Assembly: GCF_038066715.1 (NCBI RefSeq)
Contig: NZ_JBBUKT010000006.1
Coordinates: 248,001 to 312,000 of the forward strand
DNA length: 64,000 nt
Direction: 5' to 3'
Source: Luteolibacter sp. Y139
GTDB taxonomy: Bacteria; Verrucomicrobiota; Verrucomicrobiia; Verrucomicrobiales; Akkermansiaceae
Of the stretch, positions 57,678 through 64,000 are shown piece by piece. Position numbers and translations under genes: made by a program. Below the pieces are notes generated by a model that saw only the letters and a program-made list of their open reading frames with translations, made no database searches and was not told where the DNA came from. Position 1 is the stretch's first letter. Each line of letters begins with the position of its first letter.

Positions 57678-57827
57678 CGAAATGGCAGTCTCGGGCTTGT
57701 AGGTTGATGCGCGTTCTCCAAAAACGAGGGCGCGCCGGAGCCGGGCGATTCGGAACCGTAAGTGCTTGGTCAACAAGGTGACCACTCCCACACAGGGGTT
57801 ACTTTGGAAGGCTCGGATGGGGCGTGC

Positions 57828-58074
57828 CTAAGCCTGATGGAAAACGGGCGCCATTATGTCCGTGGGATGGGAGGCGGAGGCGGTCTCGATGCCGCTGATG
57901 GCCTTCTTCTGGAGATGCTCGGCAAAGGCGTCCGCGCCGCACTGATCCCACACGAGCTTCCAGCCTTTCCAGCCTCCGGCGATGCCTTCGAGGAATCCCA
58001 AGTAGTCACCTTCCTGGAGCTTCGCCACGGGCGGATCTTCCATCGCTTTCAGTCCTTCGAAATCGGAGCCCAGT
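57828..58074 (-). pseudogene. 3' fragment duplicating the gene at 58845-59351
   Basis: About 82 codons match the 3' end of the downstream-listed gene (58845-59351): GSDFEGLKAMEDPPVAKLQEGDY versus GSDFEELKAMEDPSVAKLKEGDY, then WKGWKLVWDQ, ADAFAEHLQKKAISGIET and VFHQA. The match begins at 58074 with no start codon and ends at the stop codon. The fragment is downstream of the phosphatase gene, while the full gene is upstream of it. Confidence 0.75.
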
Positions 58075-58079
58075 CCGTA

Positions 58080-58763
58080 TTAATTCGAGAGATTGTGCGG
58101 GGAGCTTGATCCCAGATACCTGTGTGCGAACTCGACCTGTATCCGGTTGAGCTTAACTGCCGGCCGGAGATTCTGGAGAAGTCCGATGCCCTCCTCAATC
58201 GTCTCCACCCGCTTGTGGTGGAGCAGCAGGGCAAGGGCGAACAATCCGGTACGGCCGTGTCCTTGGGCGCAGTGGACAAAGGCACGGCCTGCCGCGGCTT
58301 GCTCGACCGCGCCTCTCAACTCGGCGAGCGACGGCACTCCTGCATCAAGGATCGGCAGGCAACAGTAGCCCGGGCGAGCGCGAATTGGACGGGGTTCCTC
58401 GAATTCGGCGGTGAGGTCGACGTAGTGGTCGAATCCCTCAGGTGCTTCACTCGCCAGAAGACGTCTCCCAATCACCAGATCGTCGTCGATCTGATTGAAG
58501 GACGCTTCGCGGCTCAGCAGCCTGCACAGGTGCCAGATCGCCCAAGTGTAAGTGAGATAGGGAAGATTCAGGAGTTTGAGCGGTAAGGAGATCCTCCCGT
58601 CGCGGCCCTTCCCGAAGACCCTTGGCCCGATCCCGGCATATCCCAAGGCGACCATGCCGAAGCTCAGCGCCGACCAGAACAGAAGCCAGCGAACCCCTGG
58701 ATAGAGCATGCTGCTTGCGGCCAAGACGAGGCTCATGACTCCGAAGGCGATCGCGTATTTCAT
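58080..58763 (-). CDS. Membrane-anchored dual-specificity/tyrosine phosphatase-like protein
   Basis: 227 aa. TM helices at about 4-24 and 27-47 precede a phosphatase domain with FVHCAQGHGRTGLFALALLL, the Cys-x5-Arg P-loop of cysteine phosphatases. The upstream Asp is plausibly in PILDAGVPS. The first two helices keep the enzyme at the membrane. It lies between a full and a broken copy of an unknown gene family, as if inserted into or duplicated with them. Confidence 0.78.
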   Translation of the reverse strand: MKYAIAFGVMSLVLAASSMLYPGVRWLLFWSALSFGMVALGYAGIGPRVFGKGRDGRISLPLKLLNLPYLTYTWAIWHLCRLLSREASFNQIDDDLVIGRRLLASEAPEGFDHYVDLTAEFEEPRPIRARPGYCCLPILDAGVPSLAELRGAVEQAAAGRAFVHCAQGHGRTGLFALALLLHHKRVETIEEGIGLLQNLRPAVKLNRIQVEFAHRYLGSSSPHNLSN

Positions 58764-58844
58764 CTGGGAAAGAATGTGTCCGCCTCCTCAATGCCGGCCG
58801 GGACGCCCATTGTCTGCGACAGGATGATCCAGGTTGCTTCCGTC

Positions 58845-59351
58845 TCAAGCCTGGTGGAATACCGCGGGGGCCGTGTCAGGAGGATGGGAGGCGGCGGCTG
58901 TCTCGATGCCGCTGATGGCCTTCTTCTGGAGATGCTCGGCAAAGGCGTCCGCGCCGCGCTGATCCCACACGAGTTTCCAGCCTTTCCAGACTCCGGCGAT
59001 GCCTTCCAAGAATCCCTGGTAGTCACCTTCCTTGAGCTTCGCCACGGACGGATCTTCCATCGCCTTGAGTTCTTCGAAATCGGAGCCCAGTTCTTCATCG
59101 CCAAAAATATCTTCGTCGCCATGTGGCATCCCGAACGCGATCGCCAACCGGCTGTCGAAGTCGATCAGGTAGCCCGCTTCGGCGAACGCCCAATCCATCA
59201 GTTCCGTGGTCTCGGAATATGTCTTCAATGCCTCGCTGGCGTGCTCCGGTCCGCAGGCGAAGTCGTAGGTGCAGGCCACAGCGGCCCATTGGTCTTCAAA
59301 GGCGGTGGCGAGGCCATTCTGGATGACGACGAAGTTGGCGCGATTTCCCAT
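58845..59351 (-). CDS. Unknown 168-aa protein, parent of the fragment at 57828
   Basis: Starts at ATG 59351 (MGNRANFVVIQNGLATAF), the usual N-terminus of a widespread unknown family, preceded by a promoter candidate at 59384. The protein is helical with FVVIQNGLATAFEDQWAAVACTYDFACGPEHA and an acidic stretch GDEDIFGDEELGSDFEELKAMEDPS. It has no signal or TM. A 3' copy remains at 57828-58074. Confidence 0.75.
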   Translation of the reverse strand: MGNRANFVVIQNGLATAFEDQWAAVACTYDFACGPEHASEALKTYSETTELMDWAFAEAGYLIDFDSRLAIAFGMPHGDEDIFGDEELGSDFEELKAMEDPSVAKLKEGDYQGFLEGIAGVWKGWKLVWDQRGADAFAEHLQKKAISGIETAAASHPPDTAPAVFHQA

Positions 59352-59383
59352 GTCGATGAAGAGTTGTATGAGATGTAATGACG

Positions 59384-59413
59384 TATCTAACAGAAATGTG
59401 AATGGTGTGTCAA
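59384..59413 (-). promoter_or_regulatory. Candidate promoter of the 168-aa gene
   Basis: On the minus strand a perfect -35 TTGACA (59408-59413), an 18-nt spacer and TAGATA (59384-59389), 33 bases before the ATG. The heptamer CTAACAG (59387-59393) overlaps the -10. Confidence 0.45.
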
Positions 59414-59590
59414 CGGTGTCGTATGGACCTGTGGCCGGTCGATCCGGGCTCCCAGAAGGAAAGGGCTCAATTCCTCCCGCGCTAGCGACCGTTGGCCAAT
59501 CCCCCCCGCTTTTCACCCCTAGCGACCCGGCATTGAGGCTTGGCAAGACAAAGTATTCACATAGGTTTCCCGCCCCTCCCCGATCCCTGT

Positions 59591-61279
59591 ATGGAACCGC
59601 CTCGTCGCCAGCTCCCGTTTTACGTCATCGGTCACAAGAATCCCGATACGGATGCGATTTGCTCCGCCATCGGGAATGCGGCCCTGCTCCGCATCACCGG
59701 TGAGCCGAATGCCATTGCGGCCCGTTGTGGCGAGGTGCCGGCGCGGACGGCTTGGGTGCTGGAAAAGGCGGGGATCGAGACGCCGCCGCTGGTGGCGGAC
59801 GTCCGCACCTCCGCCGGCATGATCTGCCGCAAGGACGTGGTGCAGGTATCGTCCACGGATACCTTCCTCGTCGCCTATCGCCGGATGCTCGCCAGCGGTG
59901 TCCGCTGCGTGCCGGTGGTGGATGGCGATGGCTCGGTCCAAGGCATCTTGCGCTACCTGGATTTGCTGGAGTTGCTGGTTCCCGGTGATGGCAGCGGCCT
60001 GCAGGCCCGGACGGTGAATGTTTCCATCGGGAAGATCGCGACGACGCTCCAAGCTGAAAGCGTGGGCGCGGAAATGCCGCCCTGCGATGTGGAGGAGGAG
60101 CTGATCCTGCTCGTCGGTGCCTCATCCCAGAACACGGTGGACCGCCGCCTCAAGCAGGCGGGCAAGGAAGGGAATGTCGGCCGCTTTTTCGTGATCTGCG
60201 GTGACCGGCCGGTGGTGCAACACTACGCGATCGAAAACGGCGCTCGAGCTTTGCTCGTCACCGGCGGCAATGGCGTCGAGCAGTCCCTGCGCGACCTCGC
60301 CCGCAAGCGCGGCGTGATCATCCTGATGTGCTCGCAGGATACCGCGAGCTGCTCCACGCTGATCCGCTGCTCACGCACGGTCCGTCACGTGATGGACAAG
60401 GACTTCGCCACGGTCTCGTCAGGCGAGCCGGTCTCACGCATGCGGAAAAGCCTCGCGCAGTTGGAGCAGGATCTTTTCCCAGTCCAGGGCCTGCATGGAG
60501 AGATGATCGGAGTGCTCTCGAAGTCCGACCTCATCGACCCGCCGCGCACCCGGCTGGCCTTGGTCGATCACAATGAATTCGCGCAAGCCGTCACCGGTGT
60601 GGAGGAGTGCGAGATCGTGGAGGTCATCGACCACCACCGCTTGGCCGGTGACCTCGTCTCACGCGAGCCGATCCGTTTCCTCAATGAGCCGGTGGGCTCC
60701 ACGTCCACGCTGGTCGCGAGAAAGTTCCGCCATCGCTATCTGGAGCCGGACAAGGGCACGGCGCTGTGCCTGTGTGCGGGGATCATTGCGGACACGCTTT
60801 GCCTCACCTCGCCGACCACGGCTGAGCTCGATCATGAAATGCTCGGCTGGCTGAGCGGGCTGGCAGGAATCGATCCTGCGACCTTCAAGTCCGAGTTCTT
60901 CGCTGTCGGTTCTCTGCTGGCCACCGGCACTCCGGAGGCGATTCTCAATGCGGACCGCAAGGAATTCGATGACGAGGGGGTGAAGGTGACTATCGCCCAA
61001 GTCGAGGAACTCGGCCTGCAAGCGTTCGAGCCCCGCCGCGAGGAGCTGGAGAAGGCACTGAAGACGCTAGCCGCCGAGAACCAGTATGAACTGGCGGTGC
61101 TGGTGGTGACCGACATCGCCGAGCACCACAGCGTGGTTCTTGCTGCCGGGAATCCGCGCTTCGTTGCGAACCTGCCGTATGCCCACATCGATGGTAGCCT
61201 CTACGATGCTCCCGGTGTGGTCAGCCGGAAGAAGCAGATCTTCCCGGCTGTGTGCCAAGCGCTGAGGAAGGCGGGGTGA
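59591..61279 (+). CDS. CBS/DRTGG-domain manganese-dependent inorganic pyrophosphatase
   Basis: 562 aa from ATG 59591. DHH-family catalytic motifs: GHKNPDTD (14-21), the VDHNEFAQ and DHH (in EVIDHHRLAGD) metal sites and SRKKQIFPAV at the end. Between the two halves lies a regulatory insert with a CBS-like pair (VQVSSTDTFLVAYRRMLASG, then HVMDKDFATVSSGE) and a DRTGG-type region. CBS-PPases hydrolyse pyrophosphate to phosphate and are regulated by adenine nucleotides. Signals are intact, so it is active by inference. It is monocistronic. Confidence 0.92.
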   Translation: MEPPRRQLPFYVIGHKNPDTDAICSAIGNAALLRITGEPNAIAARCGEVPARTAWVLEKAGIETPPLVADVRTSAGMICRKDVVQVSSTDTFLVAYRRMLASGVRCVPVVDGDGSVQGILRYLDLLELLVPGDGSGLQARTVNVSIGKIATTLQAESVGAEMPPCDVEEELILLVGASSQNTVDRRLKQAGKEGNVGRFFVICGDRPVVQHYAIENGARALLVTGGNGVEQSLRDLARKRGVIILMCSQDTASCSTLIRCSRTVRHVMDKDFATVSSGEPVSRMRKSLAQLEQDLFPVQGLHGEMIGVLSKSDLIDPPRTRLALVDHNEFAQAVTGVEECEIVEVIDHHRLAGDLVSREPIRFLNEPVGSTSTLVARKFRHRYLEPDKGTALCLCAGIIADTLCLTSPTTAELDHEMLGWLSGLAGIDPATFKSEFFAVGSLLATGTPEAILNADRKEFDDEGVKVTIAQVEELGLQAFEPRREELEKALKTLAAENQYELAVLVVTDIAEHHSVVLAAGNPRFVANLPYAHIDGSLYDAPGVVSRKKQIFPAVCQALRKAG

Positions 61280-61296
61280 GGGGAGTGTAAGCACCC

Positions 61297-61346
61297 GAAC
61301 AGCTGGCCGTAACGGACCACTCCGCACTGTCACCAGTGCGCCTACG
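61297..61346 (+). repeat. REP-like hairpin element, third copy
   Basis: Starts GAACAGCTGGC, then CCACTCCG, the stem CGCACTG-TCAC-CAGTGCG (61323-61340) and CGCCTACG. It matches the copy at 32980-33030 in orientation and flanks; the stem differs by a compensatory A-T/G-C change. It sits between the pyrophosphatase and the ZnuA-like gene. Confidence 0.75.
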
Positions 61347-61357
61347 TTAGATGCATT

Positions 61358-62248
61358 CTACTTTCCTAGTCCGGCCACGATCGCGGCCACATTGTGGCGC
61401 ATCATTGCTTCGTAGCTTTCCGCGGTGGAGCCGTCGGCGATGAGTGGCTGGCCGAGCTTGATGCCGGTGTCCTTGGTGAGGGCTTCGAGCATCTTTGGGT
61501 TCGATTCCTTCTCCGGGAAAATCGCTCCGACTTGACGCTCCTTGAGTTTGGCTACCAGCGCGGCCAGTTTCTTCGGGTCCGGCATCTGTTCGCGACTCAT
61601 GCCCTGCACCGACACCGGCTCGAAGCCGTAGTCCTTGCAGAAGTAGCCGAAGGCCGCGTGGGCGGTGGCGAGGTTGCGCTTGTCGCGGGGGATGCGGGCG
61701 ATTTCCTTGCGGGTCCAGCGCTCCAGTTCATCGAGCTTGGCCCGGTAGGCGGCGGCGTTCTTTGCATAGGTCTCTGCGCCGGCAGGATCGGCCTTGGCGA
61801 AGGTGTTCGCCGTGATGGTGGCCGCCCGGCGGAACAAGTCGATGGAGTGCCACCAATGGGGATCGATCTCATGCTCATGCTCGTGGTCATGAGCGGACTC
61901 GTGCTCATCATGGTCGTGTTCGCCTTCGATCGAGGGCAGGTCCTTGCCGATCTCGATGACCTGCGCCTTGGCCCCGACGATGCCGCGGAGTGACTCCATG
62001 TAGCTCTCCAGGCCCATCCCGGAGGCGAGGTAGAGCTTGGCGTCCCCGGCTTTCTGGAGGTCGGTCGCGACCGGCTCGAAATGATGGGGATCGCCATTCT
62101 TCCCGATGAGGTCCACGACCTCGACCCGGTCGCCACCCACTTGCTTCGCCAGATCGCCGATCAGCGGGTGAAGGCTGGCCACCTTCAGATCAGCGGCGGC
62201 CAGTGGCAGCGAGAGGAGTCCGGCAAATAGTGCTGTCAGGCGACGCAT
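61358..62248 (-). CDS. Metal ABC transporter substrate-binding protein (ZnuA-type)
   Basis: 296 aa with a signal peptide (TALFAGLLSLPLAAA). Metal-ligand blocks: SLHPLIGDL, DPHHFEPVATDL, the His-rich loop (EGEHDHDEHESAHDHEHEHEID), DPHWWHS, and ATAHAAFGYFCKDYG, FPEKESNPKML. The His-rich loop is typical of Zn-binding (ZnuA) rather than Mn-binding proteins. The permease and ATPase genes are not next to it. The upstream AT-rich region could hold a Zur/Fur-type site, but no standard box is visible. Confidence 0.9.
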   Translation of the reverse strand: MRRLTALFAGLLSLPLAAADLKVASLHPLIGDLAKQVGGDRVEVVDLIGKNGDPHHFEPVATDLQKAGDAKLYLASGMGLESYMESLRGIVGAKAQVIEIGKDLPSIEGEHDHDEHESAHDHEHEHEIDPHWWHSIDLFRRAATITANTFAKADPAGAETYAKNAAAYRAKLDELERWTRKEIARIPRDKRNLATAHAAFGYFCKDYGFEPVSVQGMSREQMPDPKKLAALVAKLKERQVGAIFPEKESNPKMLEALTKDTGIKLGQPLIADGSTAESYEAMMRHNVAAIVAGLGK

Positions 62249-62264
62249 GGCGGTGACTGTGGAG

Positions 62265-62465
62265 CGGGGTGGTGTTCATGCAAGAAAATTGCGGTATTGA
62301 ATCCTTGTGAACAACTTGAGGTTCAATCAAACGATCGTCAGAGTTTTGGAACCATCGCGCTATCGATTGATGTATTCTAAATCAAAGAGATACGAGATTC
62401 AATCAGTCGCTCCAATCAAGCGATGGATTCAGCTGTTTCTTGTGAATAACCGGTGAACAACGGTG
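62265..62465. promoter_or_regulatory. AT-rich region with DnaA-box-like and TTCAATCA repeats
   Basis: Strikingly AT-rich compared with the rest. It holds TGTGAATAA (62441-62449), the complement of the DnaA nonamer TTATTCACA, plus one-mismatch versions TGTGAACAA (62306-62314) and GGTGAACAA (62452-62460), and three or four copies of a GATTCAATCA-like decamer (near 62294, 62321 and 62396). It may be the control region of the ZnuA-like gene and the mini-lipoprotein. No dnaA or dnaN gene is near, so oriC is not claimed. Confidence 0.45.
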
Positions 62466-62483
62466 AATGGAGGTGCCAACAGG

Positions 62484-62660
62484 CTACTTCTTGTCGTCCA
62501 CTTTGATGTCGACGTCGCCGCTGGTTTTGTCGCGCTCGACCTTGATCCCGCCGCCGGGAGTCTGGATATCGAGGACTTTTTCCTTCCGGTGGCAGGCGGT
62601 AGCTGCAAGCAGGCTAGCGGTGGCGAGAAGCAGGGTGATGGGGCGGATGGGGTTTTTCAT
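62484..62660 (-). CDS. Small lipoprotein, 58 aa
   Basis: ATG 62660 to TAG at 62484. MKNPIRPITLLLATASLLAATAC gives a lipoprotein-type signal with Cys 23; the mature part is KVLDIQTPGGGIKVERDK and DVDIKVDDKK, which fits a short beta-rich periplasmic peptide. Function unknown. Confidence 0.7.
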   Translation of the reverse strand: MKNPIRPITLLLATASLLAATACHRKEKVLDIQTPGGGIKVERDKTSGDVDIKVDDKK

Positions 62661-62879
62661 GGTGAGGATTTGGATCGTGGGTCGGCGGAAATGTCGCCCT
62701 TTCTCATGTTAGACCCGTTTTCGCGATCGCGCCAGTGGTTGAAGAAGATGGGTCCCGGAGGGGTGGCGGGCAGAACAGTACAGGGAGCATGTTTAACCCA
62801 TCTGAATCTGTTCCCCACCGTTGACGCCGTCGGCTTTCCCCCCTGAAATGCGCGCCCCCGGCAGGATCCGGGTATGTAT

Positions 62880-64000
62880 ATGGACTATTCGCAGAAAATC
62901 GCCCGTCAGATCGCAGGCATTCCCCGCTCGGGAATCCGCGATTTCTTCGAGCTCGTCCAAGGCCGTGAGGGAGTCATTTCCCTCGGCGTTGGTGAGCCCG
63001 ACTTTACGACTCCTTGGCATATTCGCGAAGCCGCCATCTACGCCTTGGAGAAGGGCCATACTTCTTACACTTCCAATTTGGGCCTTCCCGCGCTGCGCAA
63101 GGCCATCGCCCGCTACGTCTCGGATTTCTTCCACGTGGACTATGACGGTCTCACCGAGGTGCTGGTCACCGTCGGTGTTTCCGAGGCCATCGACATCGCC
63201 CTGCGCGCCTTGGTCAATCCGGGCGACGAGGTGATCTACCACGAGCCGTGCTACGTCTCGTACTCGCCCAGTATCGTGATGGCCTATGGCACCGCGGTCG
63301 GCGTTCACACCAAGAAGGACGATGGCTTCTCGCTGAAGCCGGAGGCGCTGGCCAAGGTGATCACGCCGAAGAGCCGGGTGCTGATGCTGAATTTCCCGAC
63401 CAATCCGACCGGCGCGACCGCGAACCGCGAGGATCTGGAGGGCATCGCCAAGCTCTGCATCGAACACGACCTCTTCGTGCTGACGGATGAGATCTACAGC
63501 GAGCTGCGCTACGATGCGAATGAGGAGCATGTCTCCATCGCGTCGCTGCCGGGCATGAAGGAGCGCACGGTGCTGCTTCATGGCTTCTCGAAGGCTTTCG
63601 CGATGACGGGCTTCCGCCTGGGCTATGCCTGTGCGCCGCAGCCGATCACCGAGGCGATGATGAAGATCCACCAGTACTCGATGCTCTGCGCGCCGATCAT
63701 GAGCCAGATGGCCGCGATCGAGGCGCTGGAGAATGGAGCGCCGGAAGTTGCGAAGATGCGCGATGCCTACCATCAGCGCCGCGATTTCCTGGTGAAGCGC
63801 CTGAACCAGATGGGCCTGAGCTGTCACTCGCCGGGCGGGGCCTTCTACGTCTTCCCGGATATCCGTGAGACGGGGCTTTCCTCGAAGGAATTTGCCATGC
63901 GCCTGCTGGAAGAAGAGGGCGTCGCCGCCGTTCCGGGCAGTGCCTTCGGTGTTTCCGGTGAGGGCTTCCTCCGCTGTTGCTACGCGACCGGCTTCGATGA
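62880..64000 (+). CDS. Class I/II aminotransferase (3' end outside window)
   Basis: At least 373 aa, beginning at ATG 62880 (MDYSQKIARQIAGIP); an in-frame ATG at 62874 adds two residues. Fold type I: GVGEPDFTTPWHI, YTSNLGLPALRKAIARY, the PLP site in FPTNPTGATANR and HGFSKAFAMTGFRLGYA with the Schiff-base Lys. It resembles PatA/aromatic- or aspartate-type transferases (COG0436). The sequence is cut by the window edge near the C-terminal domain. The start codon lacks a strong Shine-Dalgarno. Confidence 0.92.
   Translation, partial: MDYSQKIARQIAGIPRSGIRDFFELVQGREGVISLGVGEPDFTTPWHIREAAIYALEKGHTSYTSNLGLPALRKAIARYVSDFFHVDYDGLTEVLVTVGVSEAIDIALRALVNPGDEVIYHEPCYVSYSPSIVMAYGTAVGVHTKKDDGFSLKPEALAKVITPKSRVLMLNFPTNPTGATANREDLEGIAKLCIEHDLFVLTDEIYSELRYDANEEHVSIASLPGMKERTVLLHGFSKAFAMTGFRLGYACAPQPITEAMMKIHQYSMLCAPIMSQMAAIEALENGAPEVAKMRDAYHQRRDFLVKRLNQMGLSCHSPGGAFYVFPDIRETGLSSKEFAMRLLEEEGVAAVPGSAFGVSGEGFLRCCYATGFD

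Noticed and set aside
62265..62465. oriC claim
   Set aside because: DnaA-like nonamers are few and no dnaA, dnaN or rpmH gene is in the window; recorded only as a regulatory region.
62793..63827. 344-aa minus-strand frame opposite the aminotransferase
   Set aside because: Antisense shadow; the plus strand has intact PLP motifs.

Overview
The window is a GC-rich, densely coding bacterial chromosome segment. The likely source is a member of the Verrucomicrobiota, perhaps a Luteolibacter/Verrucomicrobiaceae-type bacterium; this is inferred from gene content, since no rRNA marker is present. Pointers are a MoxR/DUF58/BatA-like/DUF4175 envelope locus, a membrane protein joining a planctomycete-type cytochrome c to leucine-rich repeats, a PEP-CTERM secreted protein, many small lipoproteins, and Gly/Gln-rich low-complexity tails. 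I saw no phage, IS element, CRISPR array, tRNA or rRNA. About 50 genes are supported, mostly as short operons with ATGA stop/start overlaps.

Layout. 1-684: a Lys/Ala-rich protein tail and a YacP-like NYN RNase. 692-16956: a two-armed Bat-type locus. The minus arm runs BatA-like VWA, DUF4175 giant, DegP protease, then two tandem VWA/GATase proteins of which the last carries a beta-propeller. The divergent plus arm runs a C13-like peptidase homologue, MoxR ATPase and DUF58 protein. 16957-17770: a long non-genic stretch with an inverted repeat pair and a promoter/small-ORF/terminator unit. 17771-21749: HNH nuclease, tiny membrane peptide, three coupled GNAT acetyltransferases and an RtcB-like RNA ligase. 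21753-28434: riboflavin synthase with a Na+/H+ antiporter, a thioredoxin-like lipoprotein, thioredoxin reductase, RluE and a LuxR-type regulator. 28418-34568: glycosyl- and methyltransferases, a nucleoid-associated NA37 protein and a DEAD-box (DEVD) helicase.

34780-47060: secreted BSP-type metallopeptidase, DUF1697, LMW phosphatase-like protein, dienelactone hydrolase, a 1164-aa SNF2 helicase, a divergent LysR/ilvD pair, a YciI-like protein and an alpha/beta hydrolase. 47121-50610: cytochrome c/LRR membrane protein and a zinc-ribbon membrane protein overlapping a site-2 protease. 50615-57063: NAD-dependent DNA ligase, envelope proteins, PTS EIIA-Ntr-like protein and arginyl-tRNA synthetase. 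57075-64000: PEP-CTERM protein, a phosphatase gene flanked by a full gene and a 3' fragment of the same unknown family, CBS/DRTGG pyrophosphatase, a ZnuA-like metal-binding protein behind an AT-rich region, a mini-lipoprotein and a truncated aminotransferase.

Most novel points: (1) the DegP-containing Bat locus, where a 2.47-kb tandem duplication left a readable chimeric breakpoint and a VWA protein fused to a probably periplasmic propeller; (2) two families of interspersed intergenic repeats, one with compensatory changes in its hairpin; (3) the apparently over-used heptamer CTGTTAG/CTAACAG, once created by three synonymous differences between paralogues; (4) the coupled GNAT-GNAT-GNAT-RtcB operon; (5) a promoter/59-codon ORF/terminator cassette. 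All counts here were made by eye.
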